DNA of 64,000 nt from Longispora sp047121295 (GTDB lineage Bacteria; Actinomycetota; Actinomycetes; Mycobacteriales; Micromonosporaceae): assembly GCF_047121295.1 (NCBI RefSeq), contig NZ_CP139447.1, positions 186,001 through 250,000 of the forward strand, given 5' to 3'. Position numbers and translations under genes: made by a program. This document shows positions 32,980 to 40,781 of the stretch, piece after piece; positions within the stretch are counted from its first letter, which is position 1; each line of letters opens with the position of its first letter. The notes under the pieces were generated by a model that was not told where the DNA came from, made no database searches, and worked only from the letters and a program-made list of their open reading frames with translations.

Positions 32980-33159
32980 TGCCGTTAGAGGGCCAGTTCT
33001 CGCGCCCGGTAATCGTCGGAGATAGGGACTCAGATCGGGTATCGCCGACACGTCGTTAGTTGCACATTGTGCGAAACGATCACTGAGCGTGGCGAGCAGT
33101 GTTCACGCTCCGCATAGGCTTGGCGACTTGTTCCCACCCTCCCCTTTGGAGAATGAGTC

Positions 33160-33807
33160 GTGACCGTCGCGCCCGATGGATACACCTCGAAGCCGCACGC
33201 TGCGGCGACAGCCAGGACGAACTGGAAGAGCCCGTGGGTGCTCGCCCCGATCGGCGCGGCGGCATTCGTGCTCCTGCTCTGCTGTGGACTCGTCGGGGCG
33301 GTCGCTGTGAGTGGACCGTCCGCGCAGCAGACTGCCGCCAAAAACGCCCGCGCGCGGCAGACCGAGGCCACCGTGGCGCCCAGCCCGTCGAGCATTCCGG
33401 TGGTGCCCAGCCCGAGCCCGAGCCCGACTCCCAGTCCGACGCCCATGGCGACCACCCCGGCCCCGGCAGTGTCCTATGCGAACTGTGACGCGGTCCGGGC
33501 CGCCGGCAAGGCCCCGCTGTACCGAGGGCAGCCCGGGTACGCGGCCCACCTCGACGCGGACGGCGACGGCATCGCCTGCGAGGGCAGCGGCGGATCTGGC
33601 ACCGGGGGCGGCGGAACGGGCGGCACCGGGACCGGCGGTGGTGGCACCGGGACGGGTGGCGGCGGCACCGGTGGTGGGGGCGGCACGGCGGTGTACTACG
33701 CCAACTGTGACGCGGTCCGGGCGGCGGGGAAGGCCCCGCTGTACCGGGGACAGCCGGGCTACCGCGACGCGCTGGACAGGGACAAGGACGGGATCGCCTG
33801 CGAGTAG
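33160..33807 (+). CDS. Membrane-anchored protein with two Excalibur calcium-binding domains
   Basis: 215 aa. A short cytoplasmic start, one membrane helix (about 27-50, VLAPIGAAAFVLLLCCGLVGAV), a Ser/Pro linker, then two near-identical Excalibur domains (about 107-140 and 180-215). Each contains YANCDAVRAAGKAPLYRGQPGY and a D-x-D-x-DGIACE calcium loop with a Cys pair. A Gly/Thr repeat linker joins them. Excalibur domains occur in secreted, wall-associated proteins. GGAG precedes GTG. Confidence 0.88.
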   Translation: MTVAPDGYTSKPHAAATARTNWKSPWVLAPIGAAAFVLLLCCGLVGAVAVSGPSAQQTAAKNARARQTEATVAPSPSSIPVVPSPSPSPTPSPTPMATTPAPAVSYANCDAVRAAGKAPLYRGQPGYAAHLDADGDGIACEGSGGSGTGGGGTGGTGTGGGGTGTGGGGTGGGGGTAVYYANCDAVRAAGKAPLYRGQPGYRDALDRDKDGIACE

Positions 33808-33887
33808 GTGCGTCGCCGGAGCCGGTTCGCCGGCCCCGGCGGTGCCCGGCCATGGTCCCGGCCCTGCCGAAGGCGAAGGCACCCGCG

Positions 33888-35375
33888 CTACAGGCGGAGG
33901 GCGTCCGGGGCGTGCAGGCGGAGCAGCGTGCGGCCGACCGTGGTCGGGATCCGGCGGCGGGTCGCCAGGGACACCGTGATCATCACGAAGAACGCCAGCG
34001 GCACGGTCCACGCCGCCGGCTGCGTGATCAGCACCGCCCACCAGCCGTGCCCCGCGTGCCCCAGCACCGTCAGGATCACAGCCCCGGCCGCCGCCCCGCC
34101 CCCGGACAGCATCCCGGCCGCCGCCCCGACGTCGGTCAGCCCGCGCCACCAGATCCCGAGCAGCAGCAGCGGGCAGAAGGTGGCCGCCGCGACGGCGAAG
34201 GCCAGCCCCACCACCCGGGACACGTCGAGGTCGGCCACGGCGAGCGCCATGCCGCAGGGCAGCAGGCCGCCGACCAGCGCGGACAGCCGGAAGTCCCGCA
34301 CGGAGCCCCGGCCGAGCACGTCGGTCGACAACACCCCGGCGACCGAGGTGAGCAGCCCCGAGGATGTGGACAGGAACGCGGCGAAGGCGCCGGCCGCGAC
34401 GAGAGCCCCGAGGAACTGGCCGAGCGGACCGGCCCCGACCACGGCCCCGGGCAGCACGAGCACGACGCTGTCGGGCTTGGCGAGGCCGGGGGTGTAGATC
34501 CGGCCGAGGAGGCCGTACACGGTGGGGAACAGGTAGAAGAAGCCGACCAGGGCCAGGACACCGAGGGTGGTGCGCCGGGCGGCCCGGCCGTCGGGGTTCG
34601 TGTAGAACCGGACGAGGACGTGCGGCAGGCCCATCGTGCCGAGAAACGTGGCGATCAACAGGGAGTACGTGCCGAACAGGCCCTGCCCCGAGTGGTCGGC
34701 CCCGCCGGGGAGCAGCCAGTCGGCGCCCACCGGGGACTTGGGGCCGACGAGGGCCGGGGCGCCGTCGGCCCGCCAGTGCAGGAGCAGGAACGCGACGGGG
34801 AGGGCGAGGGCGGTGAGCTTCAGCCAGTACTGGAAGGCCTGCACGAACGTGATCGACCGCATCCCGCCGAGCGCCACCCCGCCGGTGACGACCCCGCTGA
34901 CCAGGAGGACGCCGACCCAGTAGGGCGCGCCGGTGACCGTGCGCAGGGTGAGGCCGGCGCCCTGGAGCTGGGGCAGCAGGTACAGCCAGCCGATGAACAC
35001 CACGAACGCCGTGACCAGCCTGCGCAGCCGCCGCGAGCCGAGCCGCAGCTCGCAGAAGTCGGGCAGGGTGAACGCGCCCGAGCGGCGCAGCGGGCCGGCG
35101 ACGAAGAGCAGCAGCGCGAGGTAACCGGCGGCGAATCCGATCGGGTACCACAGCACGTCGAGGCCGAAGCTGAGCACGAGGCCGGCGACGCCGAGGAAGG
35201 ACGCGGCGGACAGGTATTCGCCGCCGATCGCCGCCGCGTTCCAGGTCGGGCTGACCGAGCGGGAGGCGACGAGGAAGTCGCTGGTGGTACGGGCGAAGCG
35301 CAGGCCGTACACCCCGATCACGAGCGTGACCAGGGTGACGAGCACGATCGCCGGCAACGCCCACGGGTTGCTCAT
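33888..35375 (-). CDS. Sodium/solute symporter (SSS family)
   Basis: 495 aa, 13 or so membrane helices. SSS landmarks: FLVASRSVSPTWNAAAIGGEYLSAASFLG near the start, FLGTMGLPHVLVRFYTNPDGRAAR in the middle, and LSTSSGLLTSVAGVLSTD in the sodium-site helix. These match the ActP/MctC-like branch that carries acetate, pyruvate or other monocarboxylates; the substrate is inferred. Last gene of a minus-strand operon led by a LytS/LytTR sensor pair. Confidence 0.88.
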   Translation of the reverse strand: MSNPWALPAIVLVTLVTLVIGVYGLRFARTTSDFLVASRSVSPTWNAAAIGGEYLSAASFLGVAGLVLSFGLDVLWYPIGFAAGYLALLLFVAGPLRRSGAFTLPDFCELRLGSRRLRRLVTAFVVFIGWLYLLPQLQGAGLTLRTVTGAPYWVGVLLVSGVVTGGVALGGMRSITFVQAFQYWLKLTALALPVAFLLLHWRADGAPALVGPKSPVGADWLLPGGADHSGQGLFGTYSLLIATFLGTMGLPHVLVRFYTNPDGRAARRTTLGVLALVGFFYLFPTVYGLLGRIYTPGLAKPDSVVLVLPGAVVGAGPLGQFLGALVAAGAFAAFLSTSSGLLTSVAGVLSTDVLGRGSVRDFRLSALVGGLLPCGMALAVADLDVSRVVGLAFAVAAATFCPLLLLGIWWRGLTDVGAAAGMLSGGGAAAGAVILTVLGHAGHGWWAVLITQPAAWTVPLAFFVMITVSLATRRRIPTTVGRTLLRLHAPDALRL

Positions 35376-35409
35376 GAGGCGCCAGCCTCATGCGCGCGTT
35401 CCGCGCGCA

Positions 35410-35781
35410 CTACTTCTCGACCAGTTCCGTGAACTCGCGCTCGTTGCGCTCACTCATCCGGACGTAGATCCAGCCCACGGCCACCAGGAACGGGTACGGC
35501 AGCACCCCGAGCAGCACCCACGGCAGCGAAACCCCCAGCACCCGGACCCCGCCGAGCGCCGGCGCGACCGTGAACAGCAGCGGCAGCGTCCCGAGCCCGA
35601 GCCCGACCAGCAGCGCCAGCCGGAGCGCGAGCGCCAGCTGGGCCCGCACCAGGCCCTTGATCAGGGCGTCGCCGATCTCGGTCTGCTCGGCCAGCTCGCG
35701 CCGGGTCCGGTTCACCCGGCGGGCCCGGGCCACCTCGCCGAGGACGATCCGGGTGCGCTTGCCCCGATTGGGGGTCATCAC
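35410..35781 (-). CDS. Small two-helix membrane protein, symporter partner
   Basis: 123 aa from GTG (ATG is the next codon). A basic helical N-terminal half (RRVNRTRRELAEQTEIGDALIKGLVRAQL) leads to two membrane helices (about 50-75 and 83-103) and an acidic C-terminus. It precedes the SSS gene as DUF485 proteins do, and likely plays an equivalent accessory role, but the sequence is not a clear DUF485. It overlaps the stop of the response regulator gene. Confidence 0.75.
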   Translation of the reverse strand: MMTPNRGKRTRIVLGEVARARRVNRTRRELAEQTEIGDALIKGLVRAQLALALRLALLVGLGLGTLPLLFTVAPALGGVRVLGVSLPWVLLGVLPYPFLVAVGWIYVRMSERNEREFTELVEK

Positions 35782-36512
35782 CGGATCCCGTCCTGCTTGG
35801 CGGCCCGCAGCAGCATGTCCTTCAGCTCGCGGGTGTGCCGGCGGGCCACGGGCAGCGTGCGGCCGTCGATGACGACGACGTAGCCGGAGCTGGTGAGGCG
35901 CAGTTCGGAGATCTGGCTGAGGCGTACCAGATAGGACCTGTGGATTCTCGCGAAGCCGGCATCCGACCAGCGCTCGGCCAGCGTGGCCAGCGCCACCCGG
36001 ACCAGGTGCGAGCCGTCGGCGGTGTGCAGCCGGGCGTAGTCGCCCTGGGCCTCGACGTAGTGCACGGCGGCGCGGGGCAGCAGCTTGATCGTGCCGGCCA
36101 GCTCGACCGGGATCACGGCGGTCTCGGGGCCGGAGGTCTTGATGCCGAGCGCGGACACGATGCGGCGGAGGGACTCCGACAGCCGCTCCGGCTCGACCGG
36201 CTTGCGGATGTAGTCGAGAACGCCCAGGTCGAAGGCGTCGGCGGCCCGGTCGTCGTAGGCGGTCACGAACACCACGGCCGGCGGCTTGGCGAACCGGTGC
36301 AGCACCCGGGCCAGCTCCATGCCGTCGAGGCCGGGCATCCGGATGTCGAGGAACGCCGCGTCGATGTCGGCCCCGCGCAGCACCCGCAGCGCCTCCGTGG
36401 CGTCCGAGGCGGTGACCACCTCGGCGACCCGGGCGTCGGAGCGCAGCAGATAGGCCAGCTCGTCGAGGGCCGGCGGCTCGTCGTCCACGGCCAGGATGCG
36501 CAGGGTCCTCAT
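35778..36512 (-). CDS. LytTR-family response regulator
   Basis: 244 aa. Receiver domain 1-120: DDE acidic pocket (AVDDEPPALDEL), phospho-acceptor in FLDIRMPGLDGMEL, Thr in FVTAYDD, and Lys in YIRKPVEPERL. LytTR DNA-binding domain about 140-240: HYVEAQGDYARLHT, RIHRSYLVRLSQISEL and LPVARRHTRELKD. It pairs with the sensor encoded immediately upstream (ATGA overlap) and probably regulates the symporter gene of its own operon. Confidence 0.92.
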   Translation of the reverse strand: MRTLRILAVDDEPPALDELAYLLRSDARVAEVVTASDATEALRVLRGADIDAAFLDIRMPGLDGMELARVLHRFAKPPAVVFVTAYDDRAADAFDLGVLDYIRKPVEPERLSESLRRIVSALGIKTSGPETAVIPVELAGTIKLLPRAAVHYVEAQGDYARLHTADGSHLVRVALATLAERWSDAGFARIHRSYLVRLSQISELRLTSSGYVVVIDGRTLPVARRHTRELKDMLLRAAKQDGIR

Positions 36513-37669
36513 GACCGCACCGCCGGGTGGAACTTCGGAATTCTGACCAATATCTTGGTACCGGCGCCGGGGCCCGTCTCCACCACCAGCCCGTACTCCT
36601 CCCCGAACACCGAGCGCAGCCGCTCGTCCACGTTCGACAGCCCGACGTGCTGGCCGTCGCCGCTCTCCTCGGCGTCGAGGAGCGCCCCGGGTTCCATACC
36701 CACCCCGTCGTCCTCCACCGTGATGTGGCACTCGGCCCCCGAGTCGATGGCGACGATGCTGATCGTGCCGACGCCGGGCTTGCGGGACAGGCCGTGCCGG
36801 ACGGCGTTCTCGACGAGGGGCTGCAGGCACAGGAACGGCAGCGACACCGGCAGCACCTCGGGCGCCACCTGCAGCCTGACCTGGAGCCGCTCCCCGAACC
36901 GGGCCCGCTCGATGGTCAGGTACCGGTCGATGGACCGCAGCTCCTCGGCGAGCGTCGTGTACTCCCCGTGCGCCCGCAGGCTGTACCGGGTGAACTCCGC
37001 GAACTCCAGGATCAGCTCCCGGGCCCGCTTCGGGTCGGTGCGCACGAACGACGCGATCGCCGACAGCGCGTTGTAGATGAAGTGCGGGCTGATCTGGGCC
37101 CGCAGCGCCCGCAGCTCGGCCCGGGCCAGCCGGTCCCGGGAGGAGTCCAGCTCCGCGAGGGCCAGCTGGGTGGCCGCCCACCGGCCGGTCTCCACCGCCG
37201 CCTGCACCAGGCCGGGGGCCGGCGGCTCGTCGGACAGCGCGATCAGGGTGCCGACCCGGCCGGCGTCGGTCTGCAACGGCACGAGCACCGCGCCCCGGAT
37301 CAGGCAGTCCAGCCGGTCGCAGCTCAGGTCGTTGGCGTCGAGGACCGTCTTGCGGGCCGCGAGGATCTGGTCGCGGTGGTGCTCGCCCGTGCCGTCCCAG
37401 GCGAGCACCCCGGTCGGCGAGGCCAGCGCGAGCCCGCTCGCCCCGATCAGTCGGCGCAGGTGCCGGACGGACTTGGTGGCCGCCGCCTCGGTCAGCCCGG
37501 CGCGCAGCGGCTCGGCGGCGAGGCCGGCCGTGCGCAGCACCTCGTAGGTGGCCCGTTGCACGCTGGTGGCGATGCCCCGGCGGGCACGCAGCCGGAGCAG
37601 CGCGATCACCCCGGCGGCGAACGCGACCACTGCGGCCGTGACGGCCAGAACTGTGCTCACCTGGCACAT
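36509..37669 (-). CDS. LytS-type sensor histidine kinase
   Basis: 386 aa from ATG at 37669. One N-terminal membrane helix (about 8-26), a GAF-like cytoplasmic domain (about 40-175, containing WDGTGEHHRDQILAARK), then His_kinase domain with the phospho-acceptor in ISPHFIYNALSAI, and an ATPase domain with LVENAVRHGL, DDGVGM and GAGTKILVRIP. A longer frame exists upstream, but there it only runs antisense to the RIO kinase. With one helix and a GAF domain, it more likely senses a cytoplasmic or membrane cue than an external ligand. Confidence 0.9.
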   Translation of the reverse strand: MCQVSTVLAVTAAVVAFAAGVIALLRLRARRGIATSVQRATYEVLRTAGLAAEPLRAGLTEAAATKSVRHLRRLIGASGLALASPTGVLAWDGTGEHHRDQILAARKTVLDANDLSCDRLDCLIRGAVLVPLQTDAGRVGTLIALSDEPPAPGLVQAAVETGRWAATQLALAELDSSRDRLARAELRALRAQISPHFIYNALSAIASFVRTDPKRARELILEFAEFTRYSLRAHGEYTTLAEELRSIDRYLTIERARFGERLQVRLQVAPEVLPVSLPFLCLQPLVENAVRHGLSRKPGVGTISIVAIDSGAECHITVEDDGVGMEPGALLDAEESGDGQHVGLSNVDERLRSVFGEEYGLVVETGPGAGTKILVRIPKFHPAVRS

Positions 37670-37689
37670 ACTGCGCCGTCGGCGGTACC

Positions 37690-37730
37690 AAATAAAAGGG
37701 TTGCGCGCCGGTGTAGCGGCTCTGTAGCTT
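37690..37730 (+). promoter_or_regulatory. WhiB7-type promoter candidate for the leader peptide and RIO kinase
   Basis: TTGCGC (37701-37706) and TAGCTT (37725-37730) have an 18-bp spacer. AAATAAAA lies 3 bp upstream of the -35. AT-rich DNA just upstream of the -35 is the known mark of WhiB7/WblC-dependent promoters. The assignment is inferred from pattern alone. Confidence 0.45.
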
Positions 37731-37774
37731 TTCGGCGACGCCTGGAGAGCCTGGGAACGGAAGGGGTGAGACCG

Positions 37775-37837
37775 ATGGACATTGCTGCCATGCGGCCTGT
37801 GCTCACCTGCCAGACCGTTCCCTGCCCCGCCGTCTAG
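37775..37837 (+). CDS. Possible 20-aa leader peptide upstream of the RIO kinase
   Basis: ATG at 37775 follows GGAAGGGG at a good distance and opens a 20-codon frame ending LTCQTVPCPAV, stop TAG at 37835-37837. It lies inside the 5' leader, 48 nt before the RIO kinase start. Two Cys and two Pro residues cluster near the end. Such short ORFs often act as translational attenuators in antibiotic-induced genes; a small secreted or modified peptide is less likely. Coding is not proven. Confidence 0.4.
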   Translation: MDIAAMRPVLTCQTVPCPAV

Positions 37838-37885
37838 CGCCGATTCCGCGCCGGTGGGGCGACTCCCAAGGAGAACACCACCACC

Positions 37886-38809
37886 ATGCGCGACGTTTAC
37901 AGCAGCGGCAACTTCGTCGCTCGCACCCGTGGCAAGAACCGCTTCGACGCCGACGACATCGTCTTCGAGAAGCGCTATCAGCACGACACCGAATGGGACC
38001 TCTCCGATGCCTCGGACGGCCTGCCCGAGGGCGACCGCTGGTCCACCTGGGACTCCGCGGCCCCGCTGGAGCGCGGCCCCCTGCCACACCCGGAGTGGGT
38101 CGTGACCGACCTGGGCGCGGTCGACACCGAGCTGGGCATCCTGAAGACCGGCAAGGAGGGCGACGTCTTCCTGATCCGGCGGTCCGTGCCCGGGACCGGC
38201 ATCGAGACCCTGATGGCCGCCAAGCGGTACCGCTCCTCGGAGCACAAGATGTTCCACCGCGACGCCGGGTACACCGAGGGCCGGCAGGTCGCCGAGTCCC
38301 GGATGCAGCGCGCGGTGGCCAACAAGTCCGAGTTCGGGCGGAAGGTCATCGCCGGCCAGTGGGCGATGTCGGAGTTCAACGCTTTGAAGACGTGTCACCA
38401 GTGGGGGCTGCCCGTGCCCTACCCGGTGCAGATCAGCGACACCGAGATCCTGATGGAGTTCATCGGCGAGCCCGACGGCACGGCGGCACCCCGGCTCGCC
38501 AACGCCCGACCGGAGGGCGCGGAGCTGGTCAGCGTGTGGGAGCAGCTCGTCGAGGCCCTGGTCACGCTGGCCCAGCGGGGGTACGCGCACGGCGACCTGT
38601 CCCCCTACAACCTGCTCGTCCACCACGGCCGGCTCGTCATCATCGACCTGCCGCAGATCGTGGACGTCGTGGTGAACCCGCAGGGCGCGGAGTTCCTGGC
38701 CCGCGACGCCCGGAACGTGGGCACGTGGTTCGCGGCCCGGGGGCTTTCTGGCGGATCGGTGACACCTGACGACCTTCCCGAGCTGCTGCGGCGGGAGGCC
38801 GGTCGCTAG
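37886..38809 (+). CDS. RIO-family Ser kinase/ATPase
   Basis: 307 aa. RIO1-like features in order: GKEGDVFL in place of the Gly-rich loop (89-96), ATP-binding Lys113 (AAKRY), the catalytic loop AHGDLSPYNLLV with Asp237 and Asn242, and metal-binding Asp254 in IIDLPQIVD. Eukaryotic and archaeal RIO1 proteins act in small-ribosomal-subunit maturation; bacterial members are less studied. The N-terminal 80 residues are polar with several Trp. AAGGAG precedes ATG. An upstream short ORF and WhiB7-like promoter suggest induction by translation stress. Confidence 0.9.
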   Translation: MRDVYSSGNFVARTRGKNRFDADDIVFEKRYQHDTEWDLSDASDGLPEGDRWSTWDSAAPLERGPLPHPEWVVTDLGAVDTELGILKTGKEGDVFLIRRSVPGTGIETLMAAKRYRSSEHKMFHRDAGYTEGRQVAESRMQRAVANKSEFGRKVIAGQWAMSEFNALKTCHQWGLPVPYPVQISDTEILMEFIGEPDGTAAPRLANARPEGAELVSVWEQLVEALVTLAQRGYAHGDLSPYNLLVHHGRLVIIDLPQIVDVVVNPQGAEFLARDARNVGTWFAARGLSGGSVTPDDLPELLRREAGR

Positions 38810-38883
38810 CAGGTAGCATTCGAGCGACGTTAAGCCCGGTGACCTGCGTCAATGTGCGGCATTCGGGCAGGGGAGGGGCAATC

Positions 38884-39894
38884 ATGCGGTTCGAGATCAG
38901 CAAGGTGCTGGACGCCATCGAGCGTCGGCTGAGCACCGACCCGGCCCTCGTCGGCGCCCTCGTGGACGTCGGCGAGGTGCTGCGGGCGGTCGACCTCGAC
39001 GGCGGACGGCCCACCTACCTCCCCCGGCTCGGCGCGGTCGTGGACGCGCTCGCGGTGAAGCAGGACGACGCGGCCGTCCCGGTGTACGCGATCGCCGAGA
39101 AGGCCCTGCTGTCCAGCCTGGAGCTGACCTCCAACGAGAAGATGGTGCTCCGCCGCTGGGCCGACGACGGGCAGATCGAGGTGGTCGCCGCGGACCCGGC
39201 GCGCCGGCTGGTCGAGCTCGCCGGGATCACGGGCCTGCCCGTGCTGACCCGGCACCCGCTCCCCGTCGCGATGACCATGGCCCCGGTGCCCGGCCTCGGC
39301 GGCGTGGCGCTGATCGACCGGCCGGGCACCGCCGGCCCCTCGCAGGCCGGCGTGCTGTCCCGGCGGTGGCGCTGCCCGGACGGCGAGCCGGTCGGCGTGC
39401 CGACCCTGCTCACCACGGGCCAGCCGACCTGCCCCCGGCACGGCCTCGGCCTGGTCGACGAGGGCCCCCGGCCGGTGTCCCAGGCCGTCACGGTGTGGGT
39501 CGGCGGCACGGCGCGGACCCGGTTCGCCGTCGACGCGCTCCGACCCGTCGTCGTCGGCCGGTCCCCGGCGCAGGGCGTCATGCTCGGCCCGTGGCTGGAC
39601 GACGACGCGTTGCAGTGGATCAGCCGGGCCCACGTGGAACTGACCCTCGCCGGCAACCTGCTGACCGTGACCGACAAGAGCACGAACGGGACGGTCGTGG
39701 TCCGGGCGAACGGCCCCCGGGTCGAGCTCAGCCGCGACCAGAGCGAGCTGGTCGGCGAGGCGGACACCGTCGAGCTGCACCAGGGCGTCGAGCTGACCCA
39801 CGCCGGTCGGCGGCCCAGCCGGGCGGTGTCGGCGGGCGGCGGGATCATGGCCGAGGCGCCGACCATCGCGCTGCGGCTGCCGATCCGGGAGTAG
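38884..39894 (+). CDS. FHA-domain protein with an N-terminal helical domain
   Basis: 336 aa from ATG at 38884, after GGGAGGGG. The first 100 residues are an unrecognised alpha/beta or helical domain (FEISKVLDAIERRLSTDPALVGALVDV). A middle region has a Cys pair (RWRCPDG ... PTCPRHGLG) that may bind zinc. An FHA domain lies at about 215-300: VVVGRSPAQ, ISRAHVEL and KSTNGTVV. It would read phospho-Thr marks from PknA/PknB-type kinases. Substrate partner unknown. Confidence 0.8.
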   Translation: MRFEISKVLDAIERRLSTDPALVGALVDVGEVLRAVDLDGGRPTYLPRLGAVVDALAVKQDDAAVPVYAIAEKALLSSLELTSNEKMVLRRWADDGQIEVVAADPARRLVELAGITGLPVLTRHPLPVAMTMAPVPGLGGVALIDRPGTAGPSQAGVLSRRWRCPDGEPVGVPTLLTTGQPTCPRHGLGLVDEGPRPVSQAVTVWVGGTARTRFAVDALRPVVVGRSPAQGVMLGPWLDDDALQWISRAHVELTLAGNLLTVTDKSTNGTVVVRANGPRVELSRDQSELVGEADTVELHQGVELTHAGRRPSRAVSAGGGIMAEAPTIALRLPIRE

Positions 39895-39975
39895 CCGCCG
39901 GGCGCGGCCGGGCCACCGGGCCCGCCCCACGTGGTTTCCGGGCGAGTCGGTCTCCCCATCCCGGAGTAAGGGCCG

Positions 39976-39993
39976 ATCCTCCTCGAGGAGGAT
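39976..39993. promoter_or_regulatory. 18-bp perfect palindrome, candidate operator
   Basis: ATCCTCCTCGAGGAGGAT is fully symmetric and ends at the expected -35 position of the promoter whose -10 is TACGCT (40014-40019). The location suits a repressor of the ABC transporter operon. Confidence 0.5.
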
Positions 39994-40013
39994 GGTCGGG
40001 CGGAAACGGCCAC

Positions 40014-40019
40014 TACGCT
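40014..40019 (+). promoter_or_regulatory. Leaderless -10 box of the ABC transporter operon
   Basis: TACGCT ends 6 nt before GTG at 40026. Confidence 0.55.
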
Positions 40020-40025
40020 GAATTC

Positions 40026-40781
40026 GTGAGCGAAAACGCCTTTGAGCTGCGTGGTCTGGTCAAGAGGTTCGGGGAGAAGGTCGCCGTCGACGGCGTCGAC
40101 CTCGCGGTCCCGACGGGGTCCTTCTTCGGCCTGCTCGGCCCGAACGGGGCCGGGAAGACGACGTCGCTGTCCATGGCCGTCGGGCTGCTGCGGCCGGACG
40201 CCGGGACGGCGTACGTGCTGGGTCACGACGTGTGGCGGGACCCGGTCGGGGCGAAGCAGCTCCTCGGGGTGCTCCCGGACGCGGTGCGGATGTTCGACCG
40301 GCTGACGGGGCTGGAGCTGCTCACGTACACCGGAATGCTGCGCGGCATGCCCGCCGAGCAGATCGCGACCCGCGCCGGCGAGCTGCTGGACGTGCTGGGG
40401 CTGTCCGACGCGGGCAGCACCCTGGTCGTCGACTACTCCGCCGGGATGAAGAAGAAGATCGGGCTGGCCTGCGCGCTGCTGCACGGCCCCCGGCTGCTGG
40501 TGCTGGACGAGCCGTTCGAGGCCGTCGACCCGGTGTCCGCCGCCACGATCCGCGACATCCTGCACCGCTTCGTCGGCTCCGGCGGCACCGTGATCTTCTC
40601 CTCGCACGTGATGGAGGTCGTCGAGCGGCTGTGCAGCCACGTCGCGATCCTCGCCGACGGCGTGATCAAGGTGGTCGGCACGCTGGACGAGGTCCGCGGC
40701 GACCGCCCGCTCGAGGAGGTCTTCGTGGAGCAGGCCGGCGGCCGGACGTCCCTGGGCGAGGAGCTGGCGTGGCTCAAGTGA
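40026..40781 (+). CDS. ABC transporter ATP-binding protein
   Basis: 251 aa. Walker A GPNGAGKTT (about 39-47), a signature-like YSAGMKKKIGLA in place of LSGGQ, Walker B LLVLDEPFEAVD, and the switch His in FSSHVME. The fold matches CcmA/DRR-type exporters. It powers the permease encoded next (GTGA overlap). The absence of a substrate-binding protein points to export or a lipid/drug substrate. Confidence 0.92.
   Translation: MSENAFELRGLVKRFGEKVAVDGVDLAVPTGSFFGLLGPNGAGKTTSLSMAVGLLRPDAGTAYVLGHDVWRDPVGAKQLLGVLPDAVRMFDRLTGLELLTYTGMLRGMPAEQIATRAGELLDVLGLSDAGSTLVVDYSAGMKKKIGLACALLHGPRLLVLDEPFEAVDPVSAATIRDILHRFVGSGGTVIFSSHVMEVVERLCSHVAILADGVIKVVGTLDEVRGDRPLEEVFVEQAGGRTSLGEELAWLK

Noticed and set aside
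37670..38626. Upstream extension of the histidine kinase frame
   Set aside because: Antisense to the RIO kinase; the membrane anchor and family match begin at 37669.
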